Positions 14,808 to 23,960 of a stretch of DNA of 64,000 nt are shown here, in pieces. Position 1 is the stretch's first letter. Each line of letters opens with the position of its first letter. Origin of the DNA: Cytophagales bacterium (GTDB lineage: Bacteria; Bacteroidota; Bacteroidia; Cytophagales; Cyclobacteriaceae); the NCBI GenBank assembly GCA_017303795.1, contig JAFLBR010000008.1, positions 146,169 through 210,168 on the forward strand. The letters are read 5' to 3'. A model generated the notes under the pieces. The model was given only the letters and a program-made list of their open reading frames with translations. It did no database searches and was not told where the DNA came from. The position numbers and the translations under genes were made by a program.

Positions 14808-17174
14808 TTACTCACTCCTCAACGAATTTGCCGGATTAGCACGTGCTGCCCGCAATGCCTGTGTACTTACAATCAACAACGCAAATAGCAAAGCAATAAA
14901 TCCGGTAACGGGAAATATCCACCAAGCCAATGGCGTGCGGATGGTGTAACGCTCCAGATAAGAAGTTAGCCCCCACCACGCTAATGGCGATGACACCGCA
15001 AACGCAATAATTACCAACACCGAAAAATCTTTCGACATTAAACCCACCAGGCTGGGCACCGATGCGCCCATCACCTTACGGATGCCTATTTCTTTGGTGC
15101 GTTGTTCGGCAGTAAAAGAAACTAATCCAAATAATCCTAAGCCTGTAATTACAATAGTAAGTGTAGCGAACAAACTGGCCAGTGTGCTGGTAAGATTAAT
15201 CGTGGTAAACTTTTTCTGGAATTCCTGATCGGCAAAACGATATTCAAATGGATAGGCCGGTGCATATTTTTCAAACACGGCTTTAACTGCATTTATTGAT
15301 GCTTGTAGGTCGGTAGTTTTTTTCAAACGAATTGAAACAGATCCTCCCCAATCTTGTAGTACCATAAACATTGGGCTTACAGGCCGGAAAGGTGAACCCA
15401 TCAGCACATCATCCACAACCCCAATAAGTTTACGTTTTTCACCCCACAGGTCTAATTCTGTGCCAATGAAATCTCCCTTCAATCCCATTACATCCAGTCC
15501 TGCTTTGTTAACGAGTATGGCCGATGAATCGCTCTTAAATTCTTCTGAAAAATCGCGGCCCTCAAGTAGCTTAATGCCCATCGTTTTGGTGTAGTCATAT
15601 TCAGTTACAACTGTAGTAAAGATTACACGCAGCTCTTCGGGTTTTCCTGGCCAGCCCAAAAAATTGTTTGAGTTAATATCGGTAATCTGACTGTTGGCCC
15701 GTGTTACGGCCTCAACCACACCCGTGTTTATTAATTCTAGTTTAATAGCCCGGTAGTTATCTCTTACTTCATTCGTGTAATCAACCGCCATCAGGTTTTC
15801 CTGTTCGTAACCCAACTCGCGACCCTTTACCAATTGAATTTGCTGATAGATTACAATAGTGCCGATAATGAGCAGAATGGAAAATCCAAATTGGAGAACA
15901 ACCAAGACCTTACGCGGTGTGCTGGCACCTTTGCCAATGGTAGGTTTGCCTTTTAATACTTTAACCGGTTGAAACGATGAAAGGTAAAAAGCCGGATAGC
16001 TTCCTGAGATTATTCCGGTAACGAAAATAATACCGAGTGTAAAAATCCAGAACTGCGAGGAGGCATAATCAATTACCAGTTTTTTATCTACCAGGTTATT
16101 GTAATAGGGTAATAATAATTGTGCGGCCAGAATAGCGAATGCAAAAGCGATGAAAGAAATAAAGGTTGATTCACCAATAAATTGCAGAATCAATTCGTAC
16201 CGTTTGGAACCTACACTTTTACGAACACCCACTTCGCGGGCTCTGCGCTCGCTGCGTGCGGTGGCTAAGTTCATAAAGTTAATGCAGGCAATAATGATGA
16301 TGAAGATGGCGATTACCGTAAACATCTGCACGTAATCATTCATGCCGCCAGTCTCCACACCATTTTCGAAATTTCCGAATAAACGCCAGCGTTCCATCGG
16401 GTATAAAAAGTATTCGGGCTTGGTGTCGGTTTCGCCATGCTCTTGTAGCATCATCTTTACTTTGGCTTCCACATCGGGTTGATTTTTTGCATCGTTCAAT
16501 TCAGTAAATACCTGAAAGGAATAGTTACCCCAGTTGGTTGTGTTATCGCGCACCCATTTGTTATTCTGTTCGCGAAATTTCCAGGGCATTAAAAAATCGA
16601 ACTGAAAGGTGGAGTTGCCGGGTATGTCTTTCAAAATGCCTGATACTTTTAAATCGTATTCGTTATCCAGGCGAATAACTTTGTTGATGGGATCTTCATC
16701 GCCAAACAATGATTTAGCGGTTGACTCCGTAATAACAATAGAAGGTGGAGCATCCAATACCTGCTCGGCAGTACCCACCACCAGCGGAAACTCAAACATT
16801 TCCAGAAACTCTTCACTTACCCAATAGCCGCGTTTGATTAACCGGTTTTCGCCTACGGTAATCAGGTGATCGCCACCCCAATCGGTAACAGCCATTCGTG
16901 CAATGTTGCTGTGGGCGGTTTTGAATGCCTCGTAGGTAGGCAAGGGTACACTGGTCCACGAACTTATCTTACCATCAAATTGCGCCCGTACCCAAACCTG
17001 ATACAGGCGGTTTTGCTTCGGAATGAATTTATCGAAGCTGGTTTCATCGGCTACCCACAACAAAATCAAAATACTACAGGCAATGCCAATGGCCAGCCCC
17101 GAAATATTGATGAATGAGTAAAACCCGTTTTTAAACAGGTTGCGAACCATAACCAGAAAGTAATTGCGGAACAT
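14808..17174 (-). CDS. ABC transporter permease, FtsX/MacB type
   Basis: A 788-residue inner-membrane permease. A first TM segment near residues 20-41 is followed by a large periplasmic MacB-PCD domain (about 45-275), three TM helices with an FtsX domain (about 280-430), a second periplasmic region and a C-terminal FtsX domain with EQRTKEIGIRKVMGAS. The end RAARANPANSLRSE is typical. This duplicated 4+4 TM form is the Bacteroidota version annotated as an antimicrobial-peptide or lipoprotein exporter permease. No ATPase gene is adjacent, so its partner must be encoded elsewhere. Confidence 0.9.
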   Translation of the reverse strand: MFRNYFLVMVRNLFKNGFYSFINISGLAIGIACSILILLWVADETSFDKFIPKQNRLYQVWVRAQFDGKISSWTSVPLPTYEAFKTAHSNIARMAVTDWGGDHLITVGENRLIKRGYWVSEEFLEMFEFPLVVGTAEQVLDAPPSIVITESTAKSLFGDEDPINKVIRLDNEYDLKVSGILKDIPGNSTFQFDFLMPWKFREQNNKWVRDNTTNWGNYSFQVFTELNDAKNQPDVEAKVKMMLQEHGETDTKPEYFLYPMERWRLFGNFENGVETGGMNDYVQMFTVIAIFIIIIACINFMNLATARSERRAREVGVRKSVGSKRYELILQFIGESTFISFIAFAFAILAAQLLLPYYNNLVDKKLVIDYASSQFWIFTLGIIFVTGIISGSYPAFYLSSFQPVKVLKGKPTIGKGASTPRKVLVVLQFGFSILLIIGTIVIYQQIQLVKGRELGYEQENLMAVDYTNEVRDNYRAIKLELINTGVVEAVTRANSQITDINSNNFLGWPGKPEELRVIFTTVVTEYDYTKTMGIKLLEGRDFSEEFKSDSSAILVNKAGLDVMGLKGDFIGTELDLWGEKRKLIGVVDDVLMGSPFRPVSPMFMVLQDWGGSVSIRLKKTTDLQASINAVKAVFEKYAPAYPFEYRFADQEFQKKFTTINLTSTLASLFATLTIVITGLGLFGLVSFTAEQRTKEIGIRKVMGASVPSLVGLMSKDFSVLVIIAFAVSSPLAWWGLTSYLERYTIRTPLAWWIFPVTGFIALLFALLIVSTQALRAARANPANSLRSE

Positions 17175-17351
17175 AGGCGTGGAATTAGAATGGTAGTACT
17201 GGACTTTTGTAAAAAGGTATCAGCTATGACAGAAAAATATTTTCTCTTCATAGACTGATTCCGCCCAGACTAAGTTGCAGCACAACGTAAATTTTTATGG
17301 GGGGTAAAAAATTGTTCAGGGCTGTACACCTAATTGCACAAAACCGTACAG

Positions 17352-17528
17352 TTATTTATCGGGCATTACCAGCGCCATGATGAGATAGAGCAGCAGACCA
17401 GTACCAAAACACAGAAAGGCAGCAATAAAAATAATGCGCATAATGGTTGGATCAAGGTTAAAATAGTTAGCCAGACCACTGCAAACTCCAAAGAGTTTCT
17501 TTTCACCTTTTACTAATCGCGTTGCCAT
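17352..17528 (-). CDS. Small PspC-domain membrane protein
   Basis: A 58-residue protein. MATRLVKGEKKLFGVCSGLA, then a conserved NYFNLDPTIMRIIFIAA and one or two TM segments (about residues 30-54), give the compact PspC domain almost without extra sequence. PspC-domain proteins belong to the envelope stress (phage-shock) response in Proteobacteria, but short stand-alone copies are common in Bacteroidota and their role is unclear. It lies in the 494-base gap between the permease and the YwqK-like gene on the minus strand; the rest of the gap shows nothing. Confidence 0.85.
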   Translation of the reverse strand: MATRLVKGEKKLFGVCSGLANYFNLDPTIMRIIFIAAFLCFGTGLLLYLIMALVMPDK

Positions 17529-17668
17529 AAAGTTAATGTTTGATCGAAGATACAGAATCAGGATGAAAAATCGTGCCGGATTATAATTGACTTTGGCTGC
17601 TGATTATTATGGTTTTAGCGAATGGTAAAATATAGGGAGGAATGTTATTTTAGCTGCAAATCTGAACC

Positions 17669-18430
17669 ATGAATAAGTTTATTACTGCGGTGTTGGTTGG
17701 GGCACTTGCTTTATTACCAGCTTGTGTATTGCCCATCGAAAAAAAGGAAGGCAAATCCGAAGAAAGCAAGAAACGCGATAGTGTTCGTGTTGAAACGGCA
17801 AATCATCCAAACGGAAAGCTTAAAGCTGAAGTACCTTATGCAGGTAAAAAGAAACATGGGTTAGCAAAAACTTTCGATAAAGATGGAAATATAATGCTGG
17901 AGCTACCCTATGTATTTGGAAAGCGGGAAGGCCAATCCAAAAAATATTATGAAGGAGGCAAACAGGTCTATCAAACAACGGAATATAAAAATGATCTGCT
18001 TCATGGGATGCAGGTAAAGTATCGCGAGAATGGCGACCTGATGTCGGAAGCAAGGTTTGAAAACGATTTTTCGTGTGCCGGTTTAAAAGAATATTATACT
18101 GACAAGACACTTAAAAAAGAATACCCCAAATTGATTATTACACCCATTGATAAAATTCAAAGCCAGGGTGTTTATGTGTTAAATATTTCTTTGTCCGAAA
18201 GGGTGCGTAAAGTGAAATACTATACCGGAAAACTTTCGCCAACCGGATGTCTGCATGATGATTTGTATTCTGTGCTGTTGGATGAGCAAAAAAATATGGG
18301 AGTATTAAAATACAATATTCCGCCAGGAGCATTTCTGATGGAAGAACTTAACATTATTGCAGCGGTAGAGACTATTTATGGTAATACTTATGTAGTGCAG
18401 CGCACCCACAATCTGGCTATCGAGAATTAA
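17669..18430 (+). CDS. Lipoprotein with MORN/YwqK-like repeats
   Basis: A 253-residue predicted lipoprotein with lipobox LLPAC (Cys19). Residues 45-145 hold about four repeats of the YwqK/MORN type (HPNGKLKAEVPY, KDGNIMLELPYVFGKREGQS, ENGDLMSEARFEND). The C-terminal part (150-253) is a beta-rich domain with IDKIQSQGVYVLNISLSERV. YwqK-type proteins are often called antitoxins of LXG toxins, but exported Bacteroidota forms lack toxin neighbours and their function is open. It converges with the following gene; the two stop codons share TTAA at 18427-18430. Confidence 0.75.
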   Translation: MNKFITAVLVGALALLPACVLPIEKKEGKSEESKKRDSVRVETANHPNGKLKAEVPYAGKKKHGLAKTFDKDGNIMLELPYVFGKREGQSKKYYEGGKQVYQTTEYKNDLLHGMQVKYRENGDLMSEARFENDFSCAGLKEYYTDKTLKKEYPKLIITPIDKIQSQGVYVLNISLSERVRKVKYYTGKLSPTGCLHDDLYSVLLDEQKNMGVLKYNIPPGAFLMEELNIIAAVETIYGNTYVVQRTHNLAIEN

Positions 18431-19983
18431 CCACCGCTTAACATTTGCCTGCGCATTTTCAATTGCATGTCATCGGGCACAATCTCTAAACCTTTCTGCA
18501 AATATTGTTTGGCTTTTGTTTTTTGTCCTTTCTTAAAAAAGTACACACAGGCTTCGGAGTACGCCTGGCCAATTACCTGCGGGCTCATAATGGTAATGGT
18601 TTGGCTGGCATAAAAGTCTTCAAATAGTTTCTGATATTTTTCGCCACGCTTTTCATCACCTTTCTGAAAACTTTCGCCAAACTCGGCAGCGTACAGCATA
18701 GCAAGCATCGAATTGAAATTACTATTTTCTTCCAATACCGGGAAGCGAGCCTTATATACTTCCAGCGAATCCATCACTACACTGTTTTTTCTTTCGTTAC
18801 GAAAAGATTGTGCCAGACAGGATACAAACACGCCACTCAGATCTACATTATTTGGTTGAATCTCCATTGCTTTACTAAAGAAAGGTTTAGCGCGAACATA
18901 ATTTCCCTGATTATAAAACACGCGCCCGTTTTCGTAGTAATAAATAAAATTCACCTCATCCAGCATTTCTTTATCGGTTATGTTCTGAGTTACGGCCTCA
19001 AAGCATTTCTTATACAGTAGTTTGTCGTTATTCTTAAACAGCACAGTTTGTGTAAGATTGTAGAACTCTCCTTTTATCATTTCAGCTGTAACACCTTTCT
19101 CTTTTAATCTTGAAATGCGACCAATCAGCACTGCTTTTTGCAGTGGATCAAGATTAGGTAGTTCCAACTTTGCGGCAGTATAATGTAGCAGCAAATATTC
19201 TGACCGGATATTGGGATAGTACAAATAACCCTTTTTGATTTGCTCGTATGCTCCGGCAACATCGTTGTGATCTTGCTTAAAGATTCCATCATTCAGATAA
19301 TGAATTCCCACCAGTTGTGTAAGGTTAATGTTTTCGCTTTGAAAGTAATACTTGTTAAACAACTCGTCCGTTGTTGAATTGGTAGCTTCTGAACTGCCAA
19401 TAATTTTTTGATTTTTTAAGTTGTTAATGAAATTACTCTTGTAGGTATTATCAAATGTGAGAAATCCGAAAACCGGTGTGGTGGTTTCTATTAGAATGTT
19501 ATCGGCATTAGGATACGCAACCAGATAAACATGAGTAGGTTTTTCTTTGATGGAGTAGGGGATGTTTAGTTTTTCGAAAAAAAGTGCGTACAAGGCCGTT
19601 GCTGTTACACAATTATAATTTCCGTTACGGCTGATTTCATAAAACCGGTTTTCAGCCTCGTACTTAGAGAGGAACCGGCTATGCACCAACTGATAGATAT
19701 ACTTTATCTTCTTATCGTTTTTCTTCTTATACAATTCAGAGGTTTGTATCTCTTTTAATGTAGCGTTAAAGCGTTCCTCAAAATTTTTAACATCTTGGGT
19801 TGCTGTAGGCGAATTGGCAAAAAAGAGGGCAACAAAATCTGTGTTTCCCTTTTTGAAATGGTTTTCAAATGTTGCCGATTCATACGGTGTAGTAAACTCC
19901 AGTTCTTTCCACCGTACCAGCGAATCAGTTTGGGCACTTACTTTAAAACTCAAGAGCAGGACAAAAGCGATAAGCGATTTCAT
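18427..19983 (-). CDS. TPR protein with transglutaminase-like domain
   Basis: A 518-residue exported protein (signal peptide MKSLIAFVLLLSFKVSA). The N-terminal part has a transglutaminase-like cysteine site: NYNCVTATALYALFFEKLNI with a later His in PTHVYLVAYP and an acidic partner nearby. The C-terminal half (about 300-518) is built of TPR-like helix pairs (GRVFYNQGNYVRAKPFFSKA, then YLQKGLEIVPDDMQLKMRRQ). Whether the Cys-His pair is active or only structural cannot be said. Such fused proteins occur in Bacteroidota without known function. Confidence 0.72.
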   Translation of the reverse strand: MKSLIAFVLLLSFKVSAQTDSLVRWKELEFTTPYESATFENHFKKGNTDFVALFFANSPTATQDVKNFEERFNATLKEIQTSELYKKKNDKKIKYIYQLVHSRFLSKYEAENRFYEISRNGNYNCVTATALYALFFEKLNIPYSIKEKPTHVYLVAYPNADNILIETTTPVFGFLTFDNTYKSNFINNLKNQKIIGSSEATNSTTDELFNKYYFQSENINLTQLVGIHYLNDGIFKQDHNDVAGAYEQIKKGYLYYPNIRSEYLLLHYTAAKLELPNLDPLQKAVLIGRISRLKEKGVTAEMIKGEFYNLTQTVLFKNNDKLLYKKCFEAVTQNITDKEMLDEVNFIYYYENGRVFYNQGNYVRAKPFFSKAMEIQPNNVDLSGVFVSCLAQSFRNERKNSVVMDSLEVYKARFPVLEENSNFNSMLAMLYAAEFGESFQKGDEKRGEKYQKLFEDFYASQTITIMSPQVIGQAYSEACVYFFKKGQKTKAKQYLQKGLEIVPDDMQLKMRRQMLSGG

Positions 19984-20044
19984 TTCACGAAAGTCAATAC
20001 TTTAAAAATAGGAAAAAGAACATAAATAAGAGCAGTGATTTGTC

Positions 20045-20077
20045 TTTGTTATTGTACCCGATTTAGGTGTAATTTTG
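20045..20077 (+). promoter_or_regulatory. Promoter of the glutaminyl cyclase gene
   Basis: TTTG (20045-20048), 21 bases, then TAATTTTG (20070-20077): both Bacteroidota boxes match fully, 18 bases before the ATG. Confidence 0.8.
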
Positions 20078-20095
20078 GAGCTTTGATAAGTAGCT

Positions 20096-20893
20096 ATGGT
20101 TTTAAAATTCAGGCAATTTTTGTGGGTATGTTTAGGCGTGGCCGTGGTGGCGTGTTCGCCCGATAAACCAAAACAGGAAAACGCCTCCGATCCGTTGAAG
20201 ATAAACTACGCCATTCGTAGCATGTGGCCGCACGATCCGGAAGCGTTTACCCAAGGCCTGCTGATTCATAATGGCGAGCTGTTTGAAAGCACGGGCCAAT
20301 TCGGTACATCATGGATTGGTATTGTAGATATCAACACCGGAAAGGCAAATAAAAAAGTAATATTGGACAAACAATACTTTGGTGAAGGCATAGCGATACT
20401 TAACAATAAAATTTTTCAGCTTACCTGGCAGAATAAAGTTGGCTTTGTATATGATTTAAAAACTTATAAGAAGTTAAAGGATTTTCGGTTTGATTCGTTT
20501 GCCAAAGAAGGTTGGGGGTTAACCCACGATAATGTTAACCTGATTATGAGCGATGGCACCAACAACCTACATTACTTAGATACGGTAACACTTGAGGTTG
20601 TGAAGTCGGTAAAAGTTACTGACGATAACGGGCCAGTTAAAAATCTGAATGAGTTAGAATACATAGAAGGCTTTGTATTTGCCAACGTTTGGCAAACCAA
20701 TCTGATTTTAAAAATTGATCCTCAATCGGGCAAAGTAGTAGGCCGCATTGATCTTTCTAAGTTGGCGAGCGATGCGCGCAAAGCCAGTCCGCAGGTAGAT
20801 GTTTTGAATGGAATTGCCTGGCATCCTGAAACGAAATCTGTTTTAGTAACCGGAAAAAACTGGCCGAATATTTACATTCTCAAAATTGATTGA
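20096..20893 (+). CDS. Glutaminyl-peptide cyclotransferase (lipoprotein)
   Basis: A 265-residue five-bladed beta-propeller of the plant-type glutamine cyclotransferase family, which turns N-terminal Gln of exported proteins into pyroglutamate. Family marks are WPHDPEAFTQGLLIHNGELF, TGQFGTSWIG, LTWQNKVGFVYDL, GEGIAIL and the final LNGIAWHPETKSVLVTGKNW. A lipobox (VVAC, Cys20) places it in the periplasm or outer membrane. It starts a same-strand run with the PqqB-like hydrolase 12 bases downstream. In Bacteroidota such enzymes modify N-terminal Gln left after signal peptide cleavage. Confidence 0.9.
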   Translation: MVLKFRQFLWVCLGVAVVACSPDKPKQENASDPLKINYAIRSMWPHDPEAFTQGLLIHNGELFESTGQFGTSWIGIVDINTGKANKKVILDKQYFGEGIAILNNKIFQLTWQNKVGFVYDLKTYKKLKDFRFDSFAKEGWGLTHDNVNLIMSDGTNNLHYLDTVTLEVVKSVKVTDDNGPVKNLNELEYIEGFVFANVWQTNLILKIDPQSGKVVGRIDLSKLASDARKASPQVDVLNGIAWHPETKSVLVTGKNWPNIYILKID

Positions 20894-20905
20894 CGAGTAT
20901 AAAGG

Positions 20906-21820
20906 ATGCAGCCAGCGCGATTACTTTTTGTTTTCCTGATTGCATCAGTCACAGCATTTGCACAACAACCGTTTATTCAAATTTTAGGTGTAGCCCAGGA
21001 TGGTGGCTATCCGCACATAGGTTGCGAAAAAGCATGTTGTGCGCCCGCGTGGCAAGATGCGACTAAAAAACAGTTTGTGGTTTCATTGGCATTGGTCGAT
21101 CCTGCTACCAAACAATGGTGGTTGTTTGAAGCCACACCCGACATCAAAGAACAATTGCATGCCTTTCAGCAAAGCACAAAAGGTGTGTATCCGTTTTTGC
21201 CGACAGGCATATTTATTACGCATGCACACATGGGCCACTATTCTGGTTTAATGCAATTGGGTCGCGAGGCGTTGGGCAGTAAGCAAGTTCCGGTTTATGC
21301 GTTACCCCGTCTGGAAAAATATTTGCAAGATAACGGCCCGTGGTCGCAACTGGTAAACCTGAACAACATTCAGATCAAACAATTGAAAGCTGATCAGCCG
21401 ACTGCATTAACAGAAAGCATTCGGATAACAGCATTTACAGTTCCACACCGCGATGAGTTTTCTGAAACAGCTGGTTTCAAAATTGAATTTTCGGGTAAGC
21501 AGGTTTTGTTTATTCCCGATATTGATAAATGGGAGAAATGGAGTGTAAAGATTGAAGACTTGGTACAGCAAGTAGATGTAGCTTTGGTAGATGCTACCTT
21601 TTATTCAGCAACAGAATTACCTAATCGCAGCATGAGTGAAATTCCGCATCCACTCGTGGTGGAAACGATAGCCCTGTTTGAATCTAAACCAGAATTAAAA
21701 CCACGCATTTATTTTATTCATTTCAATCATACCAATCCTTTACTGTGGAATAAAACCGAGCAAGCACAATTGCGCAAGCAAGGATTTAATGTTGCCGAAA
21801 CCGGAATGATAATCCGGTAA
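20906..21820 (+). CDS. Exported PqqB-like metallo-beta-lactamase-fold hydrolase
   Basis: A 304-residue protein with a signal peptide (MQPARLLFVFLIASVTAFAQ). The fold shows FIQILGVAQDGGYPHIGC at the start, the metal motif ITHAHMGHYSGLMQLGREAL, then FTVPHRDEFSETAGFKI and a late FIHFNHTNPLLW. The overall layout is that of PqqB, whose motif is degenerate compared with ordinary lactamases. No other pqq genes are here. Its operon neighbour is the glutaminyl cyclase, a link that may only be transcriptional. The substrate is unknown. Confidence 0.8.
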   Translation: MQPARLLFVFLIASVTAFAQQPFIQILGVAQDGGYPHIGCEKACCAPAWQDATKKQFVVSLALVDPATKQWWLFEATPDIKEQLHAFQQSTKGVYPFLPTGIFITHAHMGHYSGLMQLGREALGSKQVPVYALPRLEKYLQDNGPWSQLVNLNNIQIKQLKADQPTALTESIRITAFTVPHRDEFSETAGFKIEFSGKQVLFIPDIDKWEKWSVKIEDLVQQVDVALVDATFYSATELPNRSMSEIPHPLVVETIALFESKPELKPRIYFIHFNHTNPLLWNKTEQAQLRKQGFNVAETGMIIR

Positions 21821-21891
21821 CGTTAAAAATTAGTTAACCTGAAACCTTCATTCAGGTAAGTAGTTTAAAGACAGAATAAACCCAACCCAAT

Positions 21892-22320
21892 ATGAAAAAT
21901 CTACTCCTTGTATTTTTGTTGATTGGCAACCTAGCGCTTGCGCAGAACGATGAAGCTCTTGTTAAAGAGGTGGTAAACTCAGCTTATGTCTCCGGCATTC
22001 AGAACGGTGGTGCCATTACCGACATCCGCAAAGGATTCCACCCCACGTTTCAGATGTTACGCTTTACAGAAAATGATGTAAAGCCCATGGGAATTGAAGA
22101 ATGGATTACTGCGATAGAGAAAAATCGCGCTCAGGCAACTGCGGCCCCAACGGTGCGCACCGAAGCCAAATACATTAGTGTAACCATTTCCGGTACTGCC
22201 GCTAATGTAGTACTTGAGTTGTATCGGGGCGATAAAAAAATCTTCACCGACAACTTACTGCTTTACAAATTCAATGAAGGCTGGCGGATTGTGAGCAAAA
22301 CGTTTTACAGGCATCCCTAA
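21892..22320 (+). CDS. Exported NTF2-like (lumazine-binding-type) protein
   Basis: A 142-residue exported protein (signal peptide MKNLLLVFLLIGNLALA, cleavage after LAQ). The mature part follows the NTF2-like cone fold: a first helix with VKEVVNSAYVSGIQN, then IRKGFHPTFQMLRF, and the C-terminal sheet LLLYKFNEGWRIVSKTFYRH. This subgroup is annotated as putative lumazine-binding in Bacteroidota; no ligand is known. Its stop overlaps that of the convergent lipoprotein gene by three bases. Confidence 0.75.
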   Translation: MKNLLLVFLLIGNLALAQNDEALVKEVVNSAYVSGIQNGGAITDIRKGFHPTFQMLRFTENDVKPMGIEEWITAIEKNRAQATAAPTVRTEAKYISVTISGTAANVVLELYRGDKKIFTDNLLLYKFNEGWRIVSKTFYRHP

Positions 22321-23411
22321 TCGGTGCCCGTATAGCGATAACCAAATATTTCGTCCCACGCATTTAATGCAGGCTTGATGTTAAAATTAACATCTACTAA
22401 ACCGATGTATAGAAAGTAATTAATGTTATCGGGCACATCATCTGGCACAGCTGTACTATCAAAATCGGTAAAGAGTAATTGAAACACAGCTGTTGCACCT
22501 ACTTCGTTTAACAGATGTGCGTGATGCTCAATATAAGCTTTCTGTATTTCAGGGGAACTTACAAAGGAACGATCAGGAGTAGTTACGGATGCCGAAGTCC
22601 AGCCGCCTTCGGTTATAAACACCGGAAAATTTTTCCCTTCTACCAATCTTGAATAATAGTTAAGTGGAATATCCTTAGGGTTATCAAAACCAAAATACGG
22701 ATACGATGAAAGCCCGAGCTCTTCAATAAAGGGAAAGTCAATATAATCCTGTGCAACGCCTGTGTAAGAGCCACCTGCCAGTTTGCCCCAGGCATGATCA
22801 ACCTGAACACTTATACTTAAAGGAACGGTTGCATTACGCGCACGCACCGCTGTAGCCGTAGCATTAACGGCAGTTTTTACACCATTATAAATTGACGCAG
22901 GCGATGCATCGCGAATAAGATTGGTTTCAAGCGCAAGACCCAGGTGGTCGGGCTTTAAAATGCTATCCATTGCGATAGTAAATTTTTGATAAAGCAATTG
23001 CATATCAGTATTAGCAATACTTTTGTTGGCTTGTTGTAAATCAACAGCATCGCTGGCTCTATCTAGTCCATTTTGCGGATCGATGTAAATCCAGAGTTTT
23101 AAATCTTTACTTCGATAAAAGTCTACCAGAACTTTGTAGTTGTTTAATACATAATGGTTCACGGTCATGCCATCCAGCAACTCAGCCCACGGCACTTCGG
23201 TAGTAATCATAGCTACATCAGCCCGTTGTGTCCACATATCAAGCGATTGAAGAAATAAATCTATTTCAATGCGTGGAGCGGAATTTTGAAACCCCATTCG
23301 GAAGGTACGGGTAGGCGGCTGCTCTTCCTTCTTGCAACTGAATAAAAGAACAGTAACGACCAGAACGAAAGCGAATGGTTTGTAAACCATCTTCAAATTA
23401 TTGGATTTCAT
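22317..23411 (-). CDS. Lipoprotein with glycosidase-like TIM barrel
   Basis: A 364-residue predicted lipoprotein (lipobox LLFSC, Cys26). The mature part reads like a (beta/alpha)8 barrel of the clan-A type: FRMGFQNSAPRIEIDLFLQS, YKVLVDFYRSKDLKLWIYID, HLGLALETNL near strand 4 (possible acid/base Glu), and FPVFITEGGW near strand 7 (possible nucleophile Glu). Both glutamates are in place for a glycoside hydrolase, but the family number cannot be given. Its ATG overlaps the stop of the upstream gene by four bases (ATGA), fixing the start and implying coupled translation. Confidence 0.65.
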   Translation of the reverse strand: MKSNNLKMVYKPFAFVLVVTVLLFSCKKEEQPPTRTFRMGFQNSAPRIEIDLFLQSLDMWTQRADVAMITTEVPWAELLDGMTVNHYVLNNYKVLVDFYRSKDLKLWIYIDPQNGLDRASDAVDLQQANKSIANTDMQLLYQKFTIAMDSILKPDHLGLALETNLIRDASPASIYNGVKTAVNATATAVRARNATVPLSISVQVDHAWGKLAGGSYTGVAQDYIDFPFIEELGLSSYPYFGFDNPKDIPLNYYSRLVEGKNFPVFITEGGWTSASVTTPDRSFVSSPEIQKAYIEHHAHLLNEVGATAVFQLLFTDFDSTAVPDDVPDNINYFLYIGLVDVNFNIKPALNAWDEIFGYRYTGTD

Positions 23412-23887
23412 TTTTTAGGTTGAGTTTTATTTTTTGCAGCCTTTACTTTTTGTTTTCCTTCGCTTGTCAAGGCAAATGATCGCGTCATTTTTTTAATGTG
23501 AGCAACCCTGCGAAAGCGTAACGCACTCCAATCTTCATCAATGGCAATCTGTCGCACGGGTTCAAATCCTAATTTGCCTAACTCAGCCCAACCCGTATCG
23601 CGATTAAATTCGCAGGTATATTTTTTAGATGAACCTTTCGGATAGGCTAACCACAACAAGCCATCATCAACCAATCGGCTGCTTACCTGTTTACTCCAGT
23701 TGTTTACTTCATTTTGTTTGGTAACAAAGGCCAGAAAAAACTCAACAGGTTGCGAACCACTTAACGATGTAGCAACCGAAACAGTTTTGCTTATTGCTTT
23801 TAGCTCTGCCTGAAACGAATCCGGAGCCTGAACAACATGTATCGAGCGTTGATCTTTTAGATTAAGTTTTTTGAATAGGGGTGTCAT
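23408..23887 (-). CDS. DUF3052-like protein
   Basis: A 159-residue cytoplasmic protein. ATG 23887 is chosen because the longer frame (to 24115) would run into the divergent helicase gene and begins with residues that look like its reverse reading. It starts MTPLFKKLNLKDQRSIHVVQ and has a central FFLAFVTKQNEVNNWSKQV and LLWLAYPKGSSKKY, the pattern of DUF3052 family proteins. C-terminal residues are Lys-rich. The function is unknown. It is translationally coupled with the glycosidase-like lipoprotein and divergent from the helicase, with 73 bases between them. Confidence 0.72.
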   Translation of the reverse strand: MTPLFKKLNLKDQRSIHVVQAPDSFQAELKAISKTVSVATSLSGSQPVEFFLAFVTKQNEVNNWSKQVSSRLVDDGLLWLAYPKGSSKKYTCEFNRDTGWAELGKLGFEPVRQIAIDEDWSALRFRRVAHIKKMTRSFALTSEGKQKVKAAKNKTQPKK

Positions 23888-23960
23888 AACACATTTTTTA
23901 TTAGCCTCAATACAGATAATGTAATCAAATTCTCCACAGATATCGGTAATTTGGGCATGA

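Noticed and set aside
17669-18430. YwqK-like lipoprotein as antitoxin of a neighbouring toxin
   Set aside because: It is exported and has no toxin gene next to it, so a toxin-antitoxin pair is not supported.
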